The translations under genes and the position numbers were made by a program. A stretch of 19,880 nt of DNA from an uncultured Phascolarctobacterium sp. (GTDB taxonomy: Bacteria; Bacillota; Negativicutes; Acidaminococcales; Acidaminococcaceae), in contig CASEGD010000006.1 in NCBI GenBank assembly GCA_949287345.1, forward strand, positions 1-19,880. The letters run 5' to 3'. Every line of letters begins with the position of its first letter. The first letter of the stretch is position 1. Of the stretch, positions 7,647 through 16,370 are shown one piece after another. The notes below the pieces were generated by a model. The model worked only from the letters and a program-made list of their open reading frames with translations, was not told the origin of the DNA and did no database searches.

Positions 7647-10600
7647 TTGTTAGACGTAAATAATTTTGAATCTATGCGTATCGGCCTGGCTTCACCGGAG
7701 CAAATCAGGGCTTGGTCCTATGGCGAAGTAAAAAAACCGGAAACCATCAATTACAGAACCTTAAAGCCGGAACGTGACGGCCTGTTCTGCGAAAGAATTT
7801 TCGGGCCTACCAAAGACTGGGAATGCCATTGCGGCAAATACAAAAGAATACGCTATAAAGGCATTGTGTGCGACAAGTGCGGCGTTGAAGTAACCCGCGC
7901 CAAAGTACGCCGCGAGCGTATGGGCCACATTGAACTGGCTGCGCCTGTATCCCATATCTGGTACTTTAAAGGCATCCCGAGCCGCATGGGGCTGATTCTC
8001 GATATCTCCCCGCGCTCCCTGGAAAAAGTTTTATATTTTGCCAACTACATTGTTTTGGACCCCGGCACCACGCCGCTTACCAAAAAACAGCTTTTAACCG
8101 AAAGCGAATACATTGAAGCCCGCGACAAATACGGCAATGCCTTCAAAGTAGGCATGGGCGCGCAGGCTATCAAAACCTTGTTACAGGAAATCGACCTGCC
8201 GTCACTTACGGCAGAACTGCGCGCAGAACTGAAAGAAGTAAGCGGCCAGCGCAAAATCCGCGCCGTACGCCGCCTTGAAGTCTGCGAAGCATTCCTGAAA
8301 TCCGGCAATAAGCCGGAATGGATGATTCTGGACGTTGTACCGGTTATCCCGCCGGAACTGCGCCCGATGGTACAGCTGGACGGCGGACGTTTTGCAACCT
8401 CCGACCTGAACGATTTGTACCGCCGCGTTATCAACCGCAACAACCGTTTAAAACGTTTGCTGGAACTTAACGCGCCTGATATCATCGTCCGCAACGAAAA
8501 ACGTATGCTGCAGGAAGCAGTTGACGCCCTTATCGACAACGGCCGCCGCGGCCGTCCGGTAACCGGCCCGGGCAACCGCCCGTTAAAATCCCTTTCCGAT
8601 ATGCTGAAAGGCAAACAGGGCCGTTTCCGTCAGAATTTGCTCGGTAAACGTGTTGACTACTCCGGCCGTTCCGTTATCGTTGTAGGCCCTGAACTTAAAA
8701 TGCACCAGTGCGGCCTGCCGAAGGAAATGGCACTGGAGCTGTTCAAACCTTTTGTAATGAAACGCCTTGTCCAGAGCGGCCAGGCAACCAATATCAAAAA
8801 CGCCAAACGCATGGTGGAACGTGCCAACAACGTCGTTTGGGACGTGCTTGAAGAAGTTATTAAAGAGCATCCGGTATTCCTGAACCGTGCACCGACGCTG
8901 CACCGCCTTGGTATTCAGGCATTCGAGCCTATCCTTACCGAAGGCCGTGCAATCAAGCTGCATCCGCTGGTATGTACCGCATTCAACGCCGACTTCGACG
9001 GTGACCAAATGGCGGTGCATCTGCCGCTGTCCGCGGAAGCGCAGGCAGAAGCCAGAATTTTGATGCTTTCCGTTAACAACATCCTTGCCCCGAAAGACGG
9101 CAAACCTGTTGCCGTACCGACGCAGGATATGGTTTTGGGTTCTTACTACATTACCATGGTTAAGGAAGGCGCCAAAGGCGAAGGCATGCGTTTCAGCAGC
9201 GTTGAAGAAGCAATGCTGGCATACTTCCACAAGGTTATTGATTTGCAGGCACGCATTAAAGTTTATATCCCCAATAAGGATATTTACGGCGAGCCGAGCA
9301 ACGAAGGCGTAAGCCTTGTAACCACCACGCCGGGCAACATTATGTTCAACGAGGATTTGCCGAAGGAACTGCAATACTTCCATCAGGAAACCGAAAAGAA
9401 CGCTGCCGGCGAAGATGTTAAAGTTTGGCATTTAAGCAAACTGATTAACAAAAAAGAACTGGGCAACCTCGTTGCCAAAGCTCATAAACTGTTCGGCAAC
9501 CTGCGCACTGCCGAAATCCTTGATATCGTTAAAAAGAACGGTTATGACAACGCCTGCAAGGCAGGTATTTCCATCGCCGTATCCGATATCAAAATCCCGA
9601 AAGAAAAACAGCAGATTCTTGCTGACGCAGAAAAACAGATTGATAAAACCGAGCGCATGTTCCGCCGCGGCTTGATGAGCGAGGACGAACGTTACCGCAA
9701 GGTTATCGAAATCTGGAGCCAGGCAACCGACGACGTTACCGCCAAACTGATGAGCGCCACCATGGATAAATTCAATTCACTGAACATGATGGCTGACTCC
9801 GGTGCCCGCGGCAACACCCAGCAGATCCGTCAGCTGGCAGGTATGCGCGGCTTGATGGCCGACCCGTCCGGCCGTATCATCGACCGTCCTATCAAAGCAA
9901 ACTTCCGCGAAGGCTTAACCGTATTGGAATACTTCATTTCCACCCACGGTGCGCGCAAAGGTCTGGCTGATACCGCACTGCGTACCGCAGACTCCGGTTA
10001 CCTTACCCGCCGCCTTGTAGACGTTGCTCAGGACGTTATTGTCCGCGAGGATGACTGCGACGTTGTAAGCTTTAACCTCGTTAAAGAACGCAGCCGCCTG
10101 TGCAAACAGACCCTCGGCGCAAGCCAGAACAAACTGCGCGAAACCGTTGTCGGCAGAAACCTTGCCGCAGGCGTGGCAAACCCTGTTACCGGCGATTTGA
10201 TTGCCGAAGCGGATACCGTTATTACGGAAGATATTTACAACAAACTTATTGCAGGCCATGTGCTTGAAGTAACCCTGTATGCTACCGACGACATGGACGG
10301 CGAAGCAACCGAAACCGTGGCTATCAACATCAGCGATGAAGATGCCAACAAAGTGCTGAAGGACCACCTGATGCGCCACTTCAACGGTAAGGAAGTTGCC
10401 GAAGACGTTGTCAACGCAGCAGGCGAAGTGCTGGCAGCCGCTAAAGATACCTACACCGAAGAAATGATTGACGCAATCCTTGCAGACGGAACCGTCCGCG
10501 AGATGAAAGTGCGCAACAACGCTATCGAAGGCATCGAAATCGGCGCAATTACCGAAGGCAAGAACAAACAGACCGTCATCGAGTCCCTGCGTGACCGTAT

Positions 10601-11648
10601 TGTCGGCCGTAACCTTGCCGAAGATATTCTGGACGAAAACGGCAATGTATTGTACCATATCAACGATTATGTTACCGAAGATATGGCAGACAAAATCGCG
10701 TCCCTGCGCGAAACCGTTAAAATCCGCAGCGTGCTTAACTGCAAATCCAAAGTCGGCGTATGCCGCAAATGCTATGGCCGCAACCTTGCAACCGACAGGA
10801 ATGTTGACGTCGGCGAAGCAGTTGGCACCATTGCAGCGCAGGCTATCGGCGAACCGGGCACGCAGCTTACCATGCGTACGTTCCACACCGGCGGCGTTGC
10901 CGGCGGCGACGATATCACACAAGGCCTGCCGCGTGTTGAAGAACTGTTCGAAGCACGTAAACCTAAACACCCGGGCATTCTGGCAGAAGTCAGCGGCACC
11001 GTGCATATCGCCGAAGAAGGCGGCCAGCGCAAAATTACCATTACCGACAAAGACGGCATGGAAGAAGTTTACGCTATCCCGTACGGCGCTAAACTTGCCG
11101 TTACCGAAGGCCAGGAGATTGAAAAAGGCGACCGCCTGACCGAAGGCTCGTTGAACCCGCACGACATCATCCGCATCAGCGGCGTGCGCGCAACCCAGCG
11201 TTACCTTGTGCAGCAGGTACTCGGCGTTTACAAATCTCAGGGCGTAGAAATTAACGACAAGCACATTGAAGTTATGGTACGCCAGATGATGCGCAAAGTA
11301 CGCGTTGACGAAGCAGGCGATACTTCAATGCTGCCGGGCGAATACGTTGATATCGGCGAATTTGAGGAGCAGAACAGCGAGATGCTGGACCGCGGCTTGC
11401 AGCCTGCGGAAGGCCACCCGATTCTTCTGGGTATCACCAAAGCATCCCTCGCAACCGATTCCTTCCTGTCTGCGGCTTCCTTCCAGGAAACCACCCGTGT
11501 ACTTACGGACGCAGCAATCAAAGGCAAGGTTGACCCGCTGCTCGGCCTGAAAGAAAACGTAATCATCGGCAAACTCATCCCGGCAGGTACCGGCATGAGC
11601 AGATACCGCGACGTAAAAGTAAAATACACCAACGTACCGGCTGAATAA
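7647..11648 (+). CDS. rpoC: DNA-directed RNA polymerase subunit beta', with a tandem-repeat insertion
   Basis: A 1333-residue beta' subunit. It starts at TTG (7647), with AAGGGAG (7630-7636) 10 bases upstream; [20 protein letters not shown] is the usual Firmicutes N-terminus. The first zinc site uses C60, C62, C75 and C78. The catalytic NADFDGDQ has Mg2+ ligands D449, D451 and D453. The trigger-loop region [11 protein letters not shown] follows the second zinc site, C804/C1032/C1039/C1042. The first two of those cysteines are about 74 residues apart in E. coli but 228 here. The extra length is made of repeats of one motif, near residues 834-878, 911-956 and 984-1031. The gene ends the rpoBC operon at a strong terminator. 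Confidence 0.98.
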   Translation: MLDVNNFESMRIGLASPEQIRAWSYGEVKKPETINYRTLKPERDGLFCERIFGPTKDWECHCGKYKRIRYKGIVCDKCGVEVTRAKVRRERMGHIELAAPVSHIWYFKGIPSRMGLILDISPRSLEKVLYFANYIVLDPGTTPLTKKQLLTESEYIEARDKYGNAFKVGMGAQAIKTLLQEIDLPSLTAELRAELKEVSGQRKIRAVRRLEVCEAFLKSGNKPEWMILDVVPVIPPELRPMVQLDGGRFATSDLNDLYRRVINRNNRLKRLLELNAPDIIVRNEKRMLQEAVDALIDNGRRGRPVTGPGNRPLKSLSDMLKGKQGRFRQNLLGKRVDYSGRSVIVVGPELKMHQCGLPKEMALELFKPFVMKRLVQSGQATNIKNAKRMVERANNVVWDVLEEVIKEHPVFLNRAPTLHRLGIQAFEPILTEGRAIKLHPLVCTAFNADFDGDQMAVHLPLSAEAQAEARILMLSVNNILAPKDGKPVAVPTQDMVLGSYYITMVKEGAKGEGMRFSSVEEAMLAYFHKVIDLQARIKVYIPNKDIYGEPSNEGVSLVTTTPGNIMFNEDLPKELQYFHQETEKNAAGEDVKVWHLSKLINKKELGNLVAKAHKLFGNLRTAEILDIVKKNGYDNACKAGISIAVSDIKIPKEKQQILADAEKQIDKTERMFRRGLMSEDERYRKVIEIWSQATDDVTAKLMSATMDKFNSLNMMADSGARGNTQQIRQLAGMRGLMADPSGRIIDRPIKANFREGLTVLEYFISTHGARKGLADTALRTADSGYLTRRLVDVAQDVIVREDDCDVVSFNLVKERSRLCKQTLGASQNKLRETVVGRNLAAGVANPVTGDLIAEADTVITEDIYNKLIAGHVLEVTLYATDDMDGEATETVAINISDEDANKVLKDHLMRHFNGKEVAEDVVNAAGEVLAAAKDTYTEEMIDAILADGTVREMKVRNNAIEGIEIGAITEGKNKQTVIESLRDRIVGRNLAEDILDENGNVLYHINDYVTEDMADKIASLRETVKIRSVLNCKSKVGVCRKCYGRNLATDRNVDVGEAVGTIAAQAIGEPGTQLTMRTFHTGGVAGGDDITQGLPRVEELFEARKPKHPGILAEVSGTVHIAEEGGQRKITITDKDGMEEVYAIPYGAKLAVTEGQEIEKGDRLTEGSLNPHDIIRISGVRATQRYLVQQVLGVYKSQGVEINDKHIEVMVRQMMRKVRVDEAGDTSMLPGEYVDIGEFEEQNSEMLDRGLQPAEGHPILLGITKASLATDSFLSAASFQETTRVLTDAAIKGKVDPLLGLKENVIIGKLIPAGTGMSRYRDVKVKYTNVPAE

Positions 11649-11690
11649 TTTTAAAAGCCCCGGCTGATAAAATTTAAGCAGGAAAAATTA

Positions 11691-11723
11691 AACACCCCGT
11701 TTCAAAAGAAGCGGGGTGTTTTT
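11691..11723 (+). terminator. Intrinsic terminator of rpoBC
   Basis: A 13-bp stem (11691-11703 with 11708-11720, one T-G wobble), an AAAA loop and a run of five Ts. The surrounding 43 bases (11687-11729) recur at 12452-12494 after hepT with only two differences. Confidence 0.93.
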
Positions 11724-11745
11724 GTATGTAATGGTTATGGCAAAA

Positions 11746-11766
11746 TATAATAAATTATGATAAAAT
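11746..11766 (+). promoter_or_regulatory. Possible promoter for mntA-hepT
   Basis: TATAAT (11746-11751) and, just after it, TG-A-TAAAAT (an extended -10 type, 11758-11766) are plausible -10 elements 40-60 bases before mntA. No good -35 is visible (only TTGTAT at 11722-11727), so this is a weak call. Confidence 0.35.
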
Positions 11767-11806
11767 TAAAATATAAGCAATGTTCTAATTATAAGGAAGT
11801 GATAGT

Positions 11807-12115
11807 ATGGATAAAACTCACGCTGATGAAATTAAAAGGTTAAGCGATATAATCCGCCCGATTGCCGTTAAGTATGGAGTGGAAACGGTATATATTTTCG
11901 GTTCTTTTGCACGTAATGAAGCTAACGAAAACAGCGATTATGATTTTTATATCAATAAAGGAAAAATAAGGAATTTATTCCAGCTGTCTGCTTTCAGGCT
12001 GGAACTGGAAAAAATTCTGCAAAAGAATATTGATATTGTAACCGAAAAAGTGAAAGATTTAAGATTAAAGCAGGAAATAGACAGGGATAAGGTACTTTTA
12101 TATGAAGCATCGTGA
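11807..12115 (+). CDS. mntA: MntA-type minimal nucleotidyltransferase antitoxin
   Basis: A 102-residue minimal nucleotidyltransferase (MNT). It shows the polymerase-beta-fold signature GSFARNEANENSDYDF: G32-S33 in the nucleotide loop, D44 and D46 in the SDYD metal site, and a third acidic residue, D76, in NIDIVT. In the well-studied MntA/HepT systems the MNT protein neutralises the HEPN toxin by adding AMP units to the Tyr of its RX4HXY motif. The partner here keeps that Tyr, so the same chemistry is inferred. AAGGAAGTG lies before the ATG. The gene overlaps hepT by 14 bases, which suggests coupled translation. Its base composition is much more AT-rich than rpoC. Confidence 0.9.
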   Translation: MDKTHADEIKRLSDIIRPIAVKYGVETVYIFGSFARNEANENSDYDFYINKGKIRNLFQLSAFRLELEKILQKNIDIVTEKVKDLRLKQEIDRDKVLLYEAS

Positions 12116-12449
12116 TGAAATTATTTTAGAAAAGATTGTAGATTACTGCACTAAAATTGAGCAGGCATTACAGCGTTACGAATATTCGTATGAAAAATTT
12201 AATGAAGATGATATTTTTTACAGCAGCTGCTGTATGTATATTTTGCAGATTGGTGAACTGGTAAGCAAACTTTCGGATGAATTTAAATCACAATATAATG
12301 AAATGCCATGGCAAAGCATAAAAGATATGAGAAACATAGTCGCACATGCTTATGGAGAGTTAGACCCGGAAATTACATGGAGTACACTTGTTGAATCTAT
12401 ACCGGAGCTGGAAGAATATTGCAAAAATATTTTAAGGATTGAAAGCTGA
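12102..12449 (+). CDS. hepT: HepT-like HEPN ribonuclease toxin (DUF86)
   Basis: A 115-residue HEPN-domain protein. The RX4HXY ribonuclease motif reads RNIVAHAY (R77, H82, Y84), preceded by the helical MPWQSIKDM segment typical of the DUF86/HepT family. HepT proteins cut RNA and stop growth unless AMPylated by their MNT partner. All three key residues are present, so the toxin looks intact. The start at 12102 lies inside the end of mntA, with AAGG about 9 bases upstream. A terminator follows. Both genes are AT-rich and sit between rpoC and a surface-protein gene, which fits horizontal acquisition. Confidence 0.92.
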   Translation: MKHRDEIILEKIVDYCTKIEQALQRYEYSYEKFNEDDIFYSSCCMYILQIGELVSKLSDEFKSQYNEMPWQSIKDMRNIVAHAYGELDPEITWSTLVESIPELEEYCKNILRIES

Positions 12450-12455
12450 AGATTA

Positions 12456-12488
12456 AACACCCCGTTTTAAAAGAAACGGGGTGTTTTT
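12456..12488 (+). terminator. Intrinsic terminator of mntA-hepT
   Basis: A stem of 12 Watson-Crick pairs plus one T-G (12456-12468 with 12473-12485), an AAAA loop and five Ts. It lies 6 bases after the hepT stop and is a near-copy of the rpoC terminator. Confidence 0.92.
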
Positions 12489-12533
12489 GTATGTTTACAG
12501 GTCCGTCACGCTATATTATTGCGTAAAATTTTT

Positions 12534-12579
12534 AACGCCTGTTTATGGTTTTTACTAACCATAGCAGGCGTTATTTTTT
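12534..12579 (+). terminator. Second, orphan terminator hairpin
   Basis: AACGCCTG (12534-12541) pairs with CAGGCGTT (12565-12572) and TATGGTT (12544-12550) with AACCATA (12557-12563). The loop is TTTACT, and ATTTTTT follows. Only about 45 bases separate it from the previous terminator, with no gene between, so it may be the remnant end of a lost gene or a backup. Confidence 0.75.
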
Positions 12580-12783
12580 CTTTGGCGGCTTTGCGGCATT
12601 GGGGATAGGTGCTTGTATTTTCTCCGTTAAAGCGCGGCAAAAATAATAATAGCAAAAGATAATGCTGTTTGACAAGACTGTTTTTGCAAAATTTTTTGTT
12701 AAACTAAAAAGTTTATATTTTACATCTAACACTTATCAGCCGGCAAGACCAGAAAAAGTTAGACACACTTATACCAAAATGTC
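12580..12783 (+). other. Gene-free stretch before the autotransporter
   Basis: About 200 AT-rich bases without a supportable reading frame on either strand. They contain an isolated TTGACA (12669-12674) without a matching -10, and a small inverted repeat TAAACT-AAAA-AGTTTA (12700-12715). I see nothing else here. Confidence 0.5.
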
Positions 12784-12810
12784 TTGACGGGGGGGAGTTT
12801 ATAATAAAAT
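12784..12810 (+). promoter_or_regulatory. Candidate autotransporter promoter with a G7 tract in the spacer
   Basis: TTGACG (12784-12789) runs straight into seven Gs (12789-12795). The first TATAAT (12800-12805) is only 10 bases from the -35. A second -10, TAAAAT (12805-12810), is 15 bases away. Normal spacing is 17, so changes in G-tract length would alter promoter strength. No better promoter is visible before the gene. Confidence 0.5.
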
Positions 12811-12846
12811 AATATCATAGTAAAATAAAACAAGGAGTGTTGAGCT

Positions 12847-15792
12847 ATGATGATGAAAAAGAAAAATTTAGCAAAGGCAGTAACATTAAGTGTGTTGTTA
12901 ATGCTGCCATATGGTATGGCACAGGCACAAACATATACAGATACTATTCAGGGCGGCAATGATAAATACGCAGATGAAGGAATCAGAACTGGTAATGAAA
13001 CTGATGGCTTTGTTTATAATTTTCAAGATGGGGATACATTAACTGTAAATAAAAGTAATGTTAATTACTATGCTGGTATTTATAAGTATTCTATTAATCC
13101 AAGTGTTTATTCTAATGGTGATTATGTTATTAACGGAAAACTAAATATAAATGTTAATCAAAATGCTGAAGATAAAACTGCTTCGATGGGGTATGGTATT
13201 GTTAGTAATGGATTTGTAAAAGGTGATATAAGTTTACAGGATGGTGCTAATATTACCGTAACAATGGATAAAGTTGAAGCTCTAGATAGCGGTATTACAG
13301 CTACTGGTGTATATAGTTCAACACAAAATACTATTTCTTTAGCAGATAGCAATATTAAAGTTGTTGCTAAAAGCAAAAATGGTACATTTGCAACAGCGAA
13401 GGGAATTGAAAATAAAGGTAGCGGCAAAATTGTATTAAATAACGGAACAATAGAAGCTTACGCAGAAGGTGGTTCACAAAGGATTGCCGCTGATGGTATT
13501 TGTGTGAATGCAGCTAATGCTAATGTTGAACTTGGTGATGTGAATATTAACGCAAAAGCGGTAAGCGTAGATGGCGATTATAATACTGCGGCAACAGGCA
13601 TAAGTTTCAATCTTGATTCTGGCAGTGGTGCTGTATTGACAGGTAATAATGTTGAAATTAATGTTGAGGCAAATTCAAATGCAGAATGGTATGATAATAC
13701 ATATACAGTTGCAGAAGGTATTGCTACAGGAAAGACCGGTAGTAGAGTTGAATTGAAAAATGCGAAGATAAATGTAAAATCTATTAATAATGCCGATCAG
13801 GATATACGTGCATATGGTATAGATAATCATAGCAATAATGAAGTTATTATTAGCGAAACAGCTAATATTGTTGTAGAGGCAGAGGCAAAAGGGGAAATGG
13901 CATATAGCGCAGCTTATGGTGTCTGGAATAATGGCGGGGCTACTACTATTGGAAATGGTTCAATAACTGCAACTCTTACCAATACACAGAAATATTCTGG
14001 AAATGAAGTTCATGCTGTATACGCAAAATCTGGTACGATAAATTTAGGAAAAGTAGATATTGCTGCTAATGTAATTGGTGGATATGATTATGCTTTTGCA
14101 AGTGGTATAACATCAAACGGAAGCAAAAGTATAGTTAATATGGCAGGTGGTTCTATTAATGTTAGTGCGGAAAGCTATAAAGATAATTTGGAAGGAGAAG
14201 ACTTACATGTTATTGCCATTGATGCCTATAAAGGCGGAACTGTAAATATAAATAAAGATACTGCAAATGATGTTGTAATTGACGGTGACATTCAGGCAGA
14301 TGCTGGTAGTGCTATTGTTTTAAACTTAAATACTAAAAATTCTGTTTTAAATGGTGCAGTACAGGATTTACTCATTAGTGAAGGTGGTAGTGGCGAAGGC
14401 ATAAAAATGACCGTCGCTAATGGTGCAACGTGGAACGTAAATAATTATTCCGATGTAAGTAATTTAACTGTCGCTAACGGCGGTGTTGTTGATACAGTTT
14501 TAATGTATGATACGGTAACACTTAACCCGTTTGATAATTTAACATTTACTAATCTTGATGGTGAAGGTGGTATTTTTAAATTAAATGTAGACGGTTCTAC
14601 TAATGAATATAACAGTACACGTGTTTATATTGAAGGCGTGCATAGCGGCAGCCATATTATTGATATCAATGAAATTGGTGACAATATGGATAATGCTAAA
14701 GGCACAGTACTTGTCAGCGTAAAAGATGAACAGGGTACTTTTACGGCACAGGATAAAGAAAATGCTTTATATTGGGACAAATATATACTTGATAGAAAAG
14801 ATGTTTCTGATTGCGATAAAGTAACAAGCGGGTACAATACTGATTGGATTTTAGCTGACATACAGAAAGACACAGAGAGAAGCACCTCGACTGTTGCTGC
14901 CATTATGGGCGCAAACGCACTTAATTACCATACATGGCGTGCTGAAAACGACCAGCTTATGCGCCGCATGGGCGAGCTGCGCAACAACGGCGCTGATGAA
15001 GAAGGCGCATGGTTCCGCGTACATGGCAGCAAAATAAGCCGTGATGATAATGCAGCGTTTGAAAATGAATATACAACTTATGAGCTTGGCTACGACCAGA
15101 TTACCAAACAAACGGACGACATGACCCGTTACACCGGCGCTGCTTTAAGCTACACCGACGGCAGCAGCGGTTATGACAGCGGCAGCGGCGAAAACCACAG
15201 CAAGGCAATAGCATTTTATAACACCGATATTTATAACAGCGGCCATTACCTTGATTTGGTATTTAAATATGCCAATATGGATAACGACTTTAATGTTTAC
15301 GACACCAACAACAATAAAATCAGCGGCGAATATAAAAACACCGGCATCAGCGTAAGCGCTGAATACGGACGCAAAAATGATTTGAAAAACGGCTGGTATG
15401 TTGAACCACAGGCACAGTTAACGCTTGGTTATTTTGGTGGTGATGAATACGAAACCAGCAACGGAATCAGTGTAGACCAGAGCGGCATTGCCAGCGTGCT
15501 TGGGCGTGTAGGCTTCAATATCGGTAAACAAATTGGCGACAGCGGTGTAATCTATGCCAAAGCAAACCTGCTGCACGAATTTGCAGGCGATTATGATATT
15601 GATATGACTGACAGTACCGGTATCAGCAGAAGTGAGAGCGAAAGCTTTAATGATACGTGGTTTGAGTATGGCGTGGGCGCTGCGCTTAAAACAGGCAAAA
15701 ACAACCACCTGTATTTTGACTTTGTAAAAACCGCAGGCGGCGATTTTGAAAAAGACTGGCAGTGGAACGCAGGTATGCGCTGGACGTTTTAA
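12847..15792 (+). CDS. Type Va autotransporter with beta-helix passenger
   Basis: A 981-residue surface protein. A signal peptide (residues 1-27, cut after AQA) leads into a long passenger rich in Asn, Gly, Ser and Thr, with repeating beta-helix-like strands (about 28-660) and a pertactin-like stretch (about 488-600). A helical linker (about 679-712, ending NDQLMRRMGELR) precedes the translocating beta-barrel (about 720-981), which ends in the expected aromatic WTF. The barrel inserts in the outer membrane and exports the passenger. No protease or lipase motif was seen, so adhesion is only a guess. AAGGAG lies 9 bases before the first of three consecutive ATGs. The passenger codons are AT-rich, while the codons from about 14930 on resemble the housekeeping genes. 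Confidence 0.93.
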   Translation: MMMKKKNLAKAVTLSVLLMLPYGMAQAQTYTDTIQGGNDKYADEGIRTGNETDGFVYNFQDGDTLTVNKSNVNYYAGIYKYSINPSVYSNGDYVINGKLNINVNQNAEDKTASMGYGIVSNGFVKGDISLQDGANITVTMDKVEALDSGITATGVYSSTQNTISLADSNIKVVAKSKNGTFATAKGIENKGSGKIVLNNGTIEAYAEGGSQRIAADGICVNAANANVELGDVNINAKAVSVDGDYNTAATGISFNLDSGSGAVLTGNNVEINVEANSNAEWYDNTYTVAEGIATGKTGSRVELKNAKINVKSINNADQDIRAYGIDNHSNNEVIISETANIVVEAEAKGEMAYSAAYGVWNNGGATTIGNGSITATLTNTQKYSGNEVHAVYAKSGTINLGKVDIAANVIGGYDYAFASGITSNGSKSIVNMAGGSINVSAESYKDNLEGEDLHVIAIDAYKGGTVNINKDTANDVVIDGDIQADAGSAIVLNLNTKNSVLNGAVQDLLISEGGSGEGIKMTVANGATWNVNNYSDVSNLTVANGGVVDTVLMYDTVTLNPFDNLTFTNLDGEGGIFKLNVDGSTNEYNSTRVYIEGVHSGSHIIDINEIGDNMDNAKGTVLVSVKDEQGTFTAQDKENALYWDKYILDRKDVSDCDKVTSGYNTDWILADIQKDTERSTSTVAAIMGANALNYHTWRAENDQLMRRMGELRNNGADEEGAWFRVHGSKISRDDNAAFENEYTTYELGYDQITKQTDDMTRYTGAALSYTDGSSGYDSGSGENHSKAIAFYNTDIYNSGHYLDLVFKYANMDNDFNVYDTNNNKISGEYKNTGISVSAEYGRKNDLKNGWYVEPQAQLTLGYFGGDEYETSNGISVDQSGIASVLGRVGFNIGKQIGDSGVIYAKANLLHEFAGDYDIDMTDSTGISRSESESFNDTWFEYGVGAALKTGKNNHLYFDFVKTAGGDFEKDWQWNAGMRWTF

Positions 15793-15796
15793 TTAA

Positions 15797-15830
15797 AAAC
15801 CAAAAGGGAGCATTTGCTCCCTTTTGGTTT
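15797..15830 (+). terminator. Intrinsic terminator of the autotransporter gene
   Basis: A perfect 15-bp stem, AAACCAAAAGGGAGC (15797-15811) with its complement (15816-15830), and an ATTT loop. It begins 4 bases after the stop. The Ts lie within the right arm. Confidence 0.85.
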
Positions 15831-15934
15831 AAACCTATCATAATATTAAATTATAAATTTTATAGTACAAACCTTTCGCTGTTCATAGTCGGCATTTTAT
15901 AAAAGTTCGGTAACAGTATAATCAAAATAAAAAA

Positions 15935-15984
15935 GTTGCAAAAGTGCGAATTTGAGCGAAGCCGCGGTATCGGATTTTAGCAAC
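15935..15984. repeat. Hairpin element, copy 1
   Basis: A 50-base inverted repeat with arms GTTGCAAAA (15935-15943) and TTTTAGCAAC (15975-15984). Its interior carries TGAGCGAAGC. The left half matches that of the next hairpin (15996-16050) over about 26 bases, although the terminal arms are inverted in sense (GTTGC/GCAAC here, CAACT/AGTTG there). Confidence 0.6.
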
Positions 15985-15995
15985 ATTTACTAAAG

Positions 15996-16050
15996 AACAA
16001 CTGCAAAAATCGAACCTGAGCGAAGCGAATTTCGTATTTTTGTAGTTGTT
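15996..16050. repeat. Hairpin element, copy 2
   Basis: Left arm 15996-16014 (AACAACTGCAAAAATCGAA) pairs with right arm 16031-16050, with one mismatch and one bulge. The loop contains CTGAGCGAAGCGAA. It is related to the hairpin at 15935-15984. Confidence 0.65.
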
Positions 16051-16096
16051 ATGCTAATAGTTGCGTATTTGTAGTTGTTATGCTAATAGTTGCGTA
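16039..16096. repeat. Perfect 29-bp tandem duplication
   Basis: Two identical 29-base units, 16039-16067 and 16068-16096, each beginning TTTGTAGTTGTTATGC and ending AGTTGCGTA. The first unit includes the right arm of the preceding hairpin. Confidence 0.9.
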
Positions 16097-16247
16097 GCAA
16101 GCCGCGTCAGCGGTGCAGCGGGAAAATCCGCCTAAACGCGAGAGTTTTATTTAGCTGAGTCGCCAATTAGAAACGAGCCAAAGGCGAAGTTTATAATTGT
16201 GCCAGCGAAGCTACGCAAATTTTGTGACTAAATAAGGAACAAAATTT
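16090..16247. repeat. Nested inverted repeats, multibranched fold
   Basis: TTGCGTAGC (16090-16098) and GCTACGCAA (16210-16218) are perfect 9-bp terminal inverted repeats. They enclose small stems at about 16102-16114, 16118-16131 and 16132-16154, and a longer one, CAATTAGAAAC (16164-16174) with GTTTATAATTG (16189-16199, one mismatch). The last has an inner GCC-AAA-GGC. A further perfect pair, AAATTTTGT (16217-16225) with ACAAAATTT (16239-16247), follows. It could be a MITE-like element or a structured RNA; I recognise no family. Confidence 0.5.
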
Positions 16248-16370
16248 ACGCCACTTTAATTTTCTTTTGCGCAGTCAAAAGAATGAAGATGAATGAGTAA
16301 GTAAAAATAAAAAAGCACTATCCTTCATGCAAAGGTGAAATCAAAAGAAAAACTAAAAGAGGTAAACAAT

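Noticed and set aside
12669..12705. Promoter at TTGACA 12669-12674 for the autotransporter
   Set aside because: The nearest -10-like sequence (TAAACT, 12700-12705) is 25 bases away, far outside the usual spacing.
16039..16096. Tandem 29-bp repeat as a CRISPR array
   Set aside because: The units are directly adjacent with no spacers, and there are only two.
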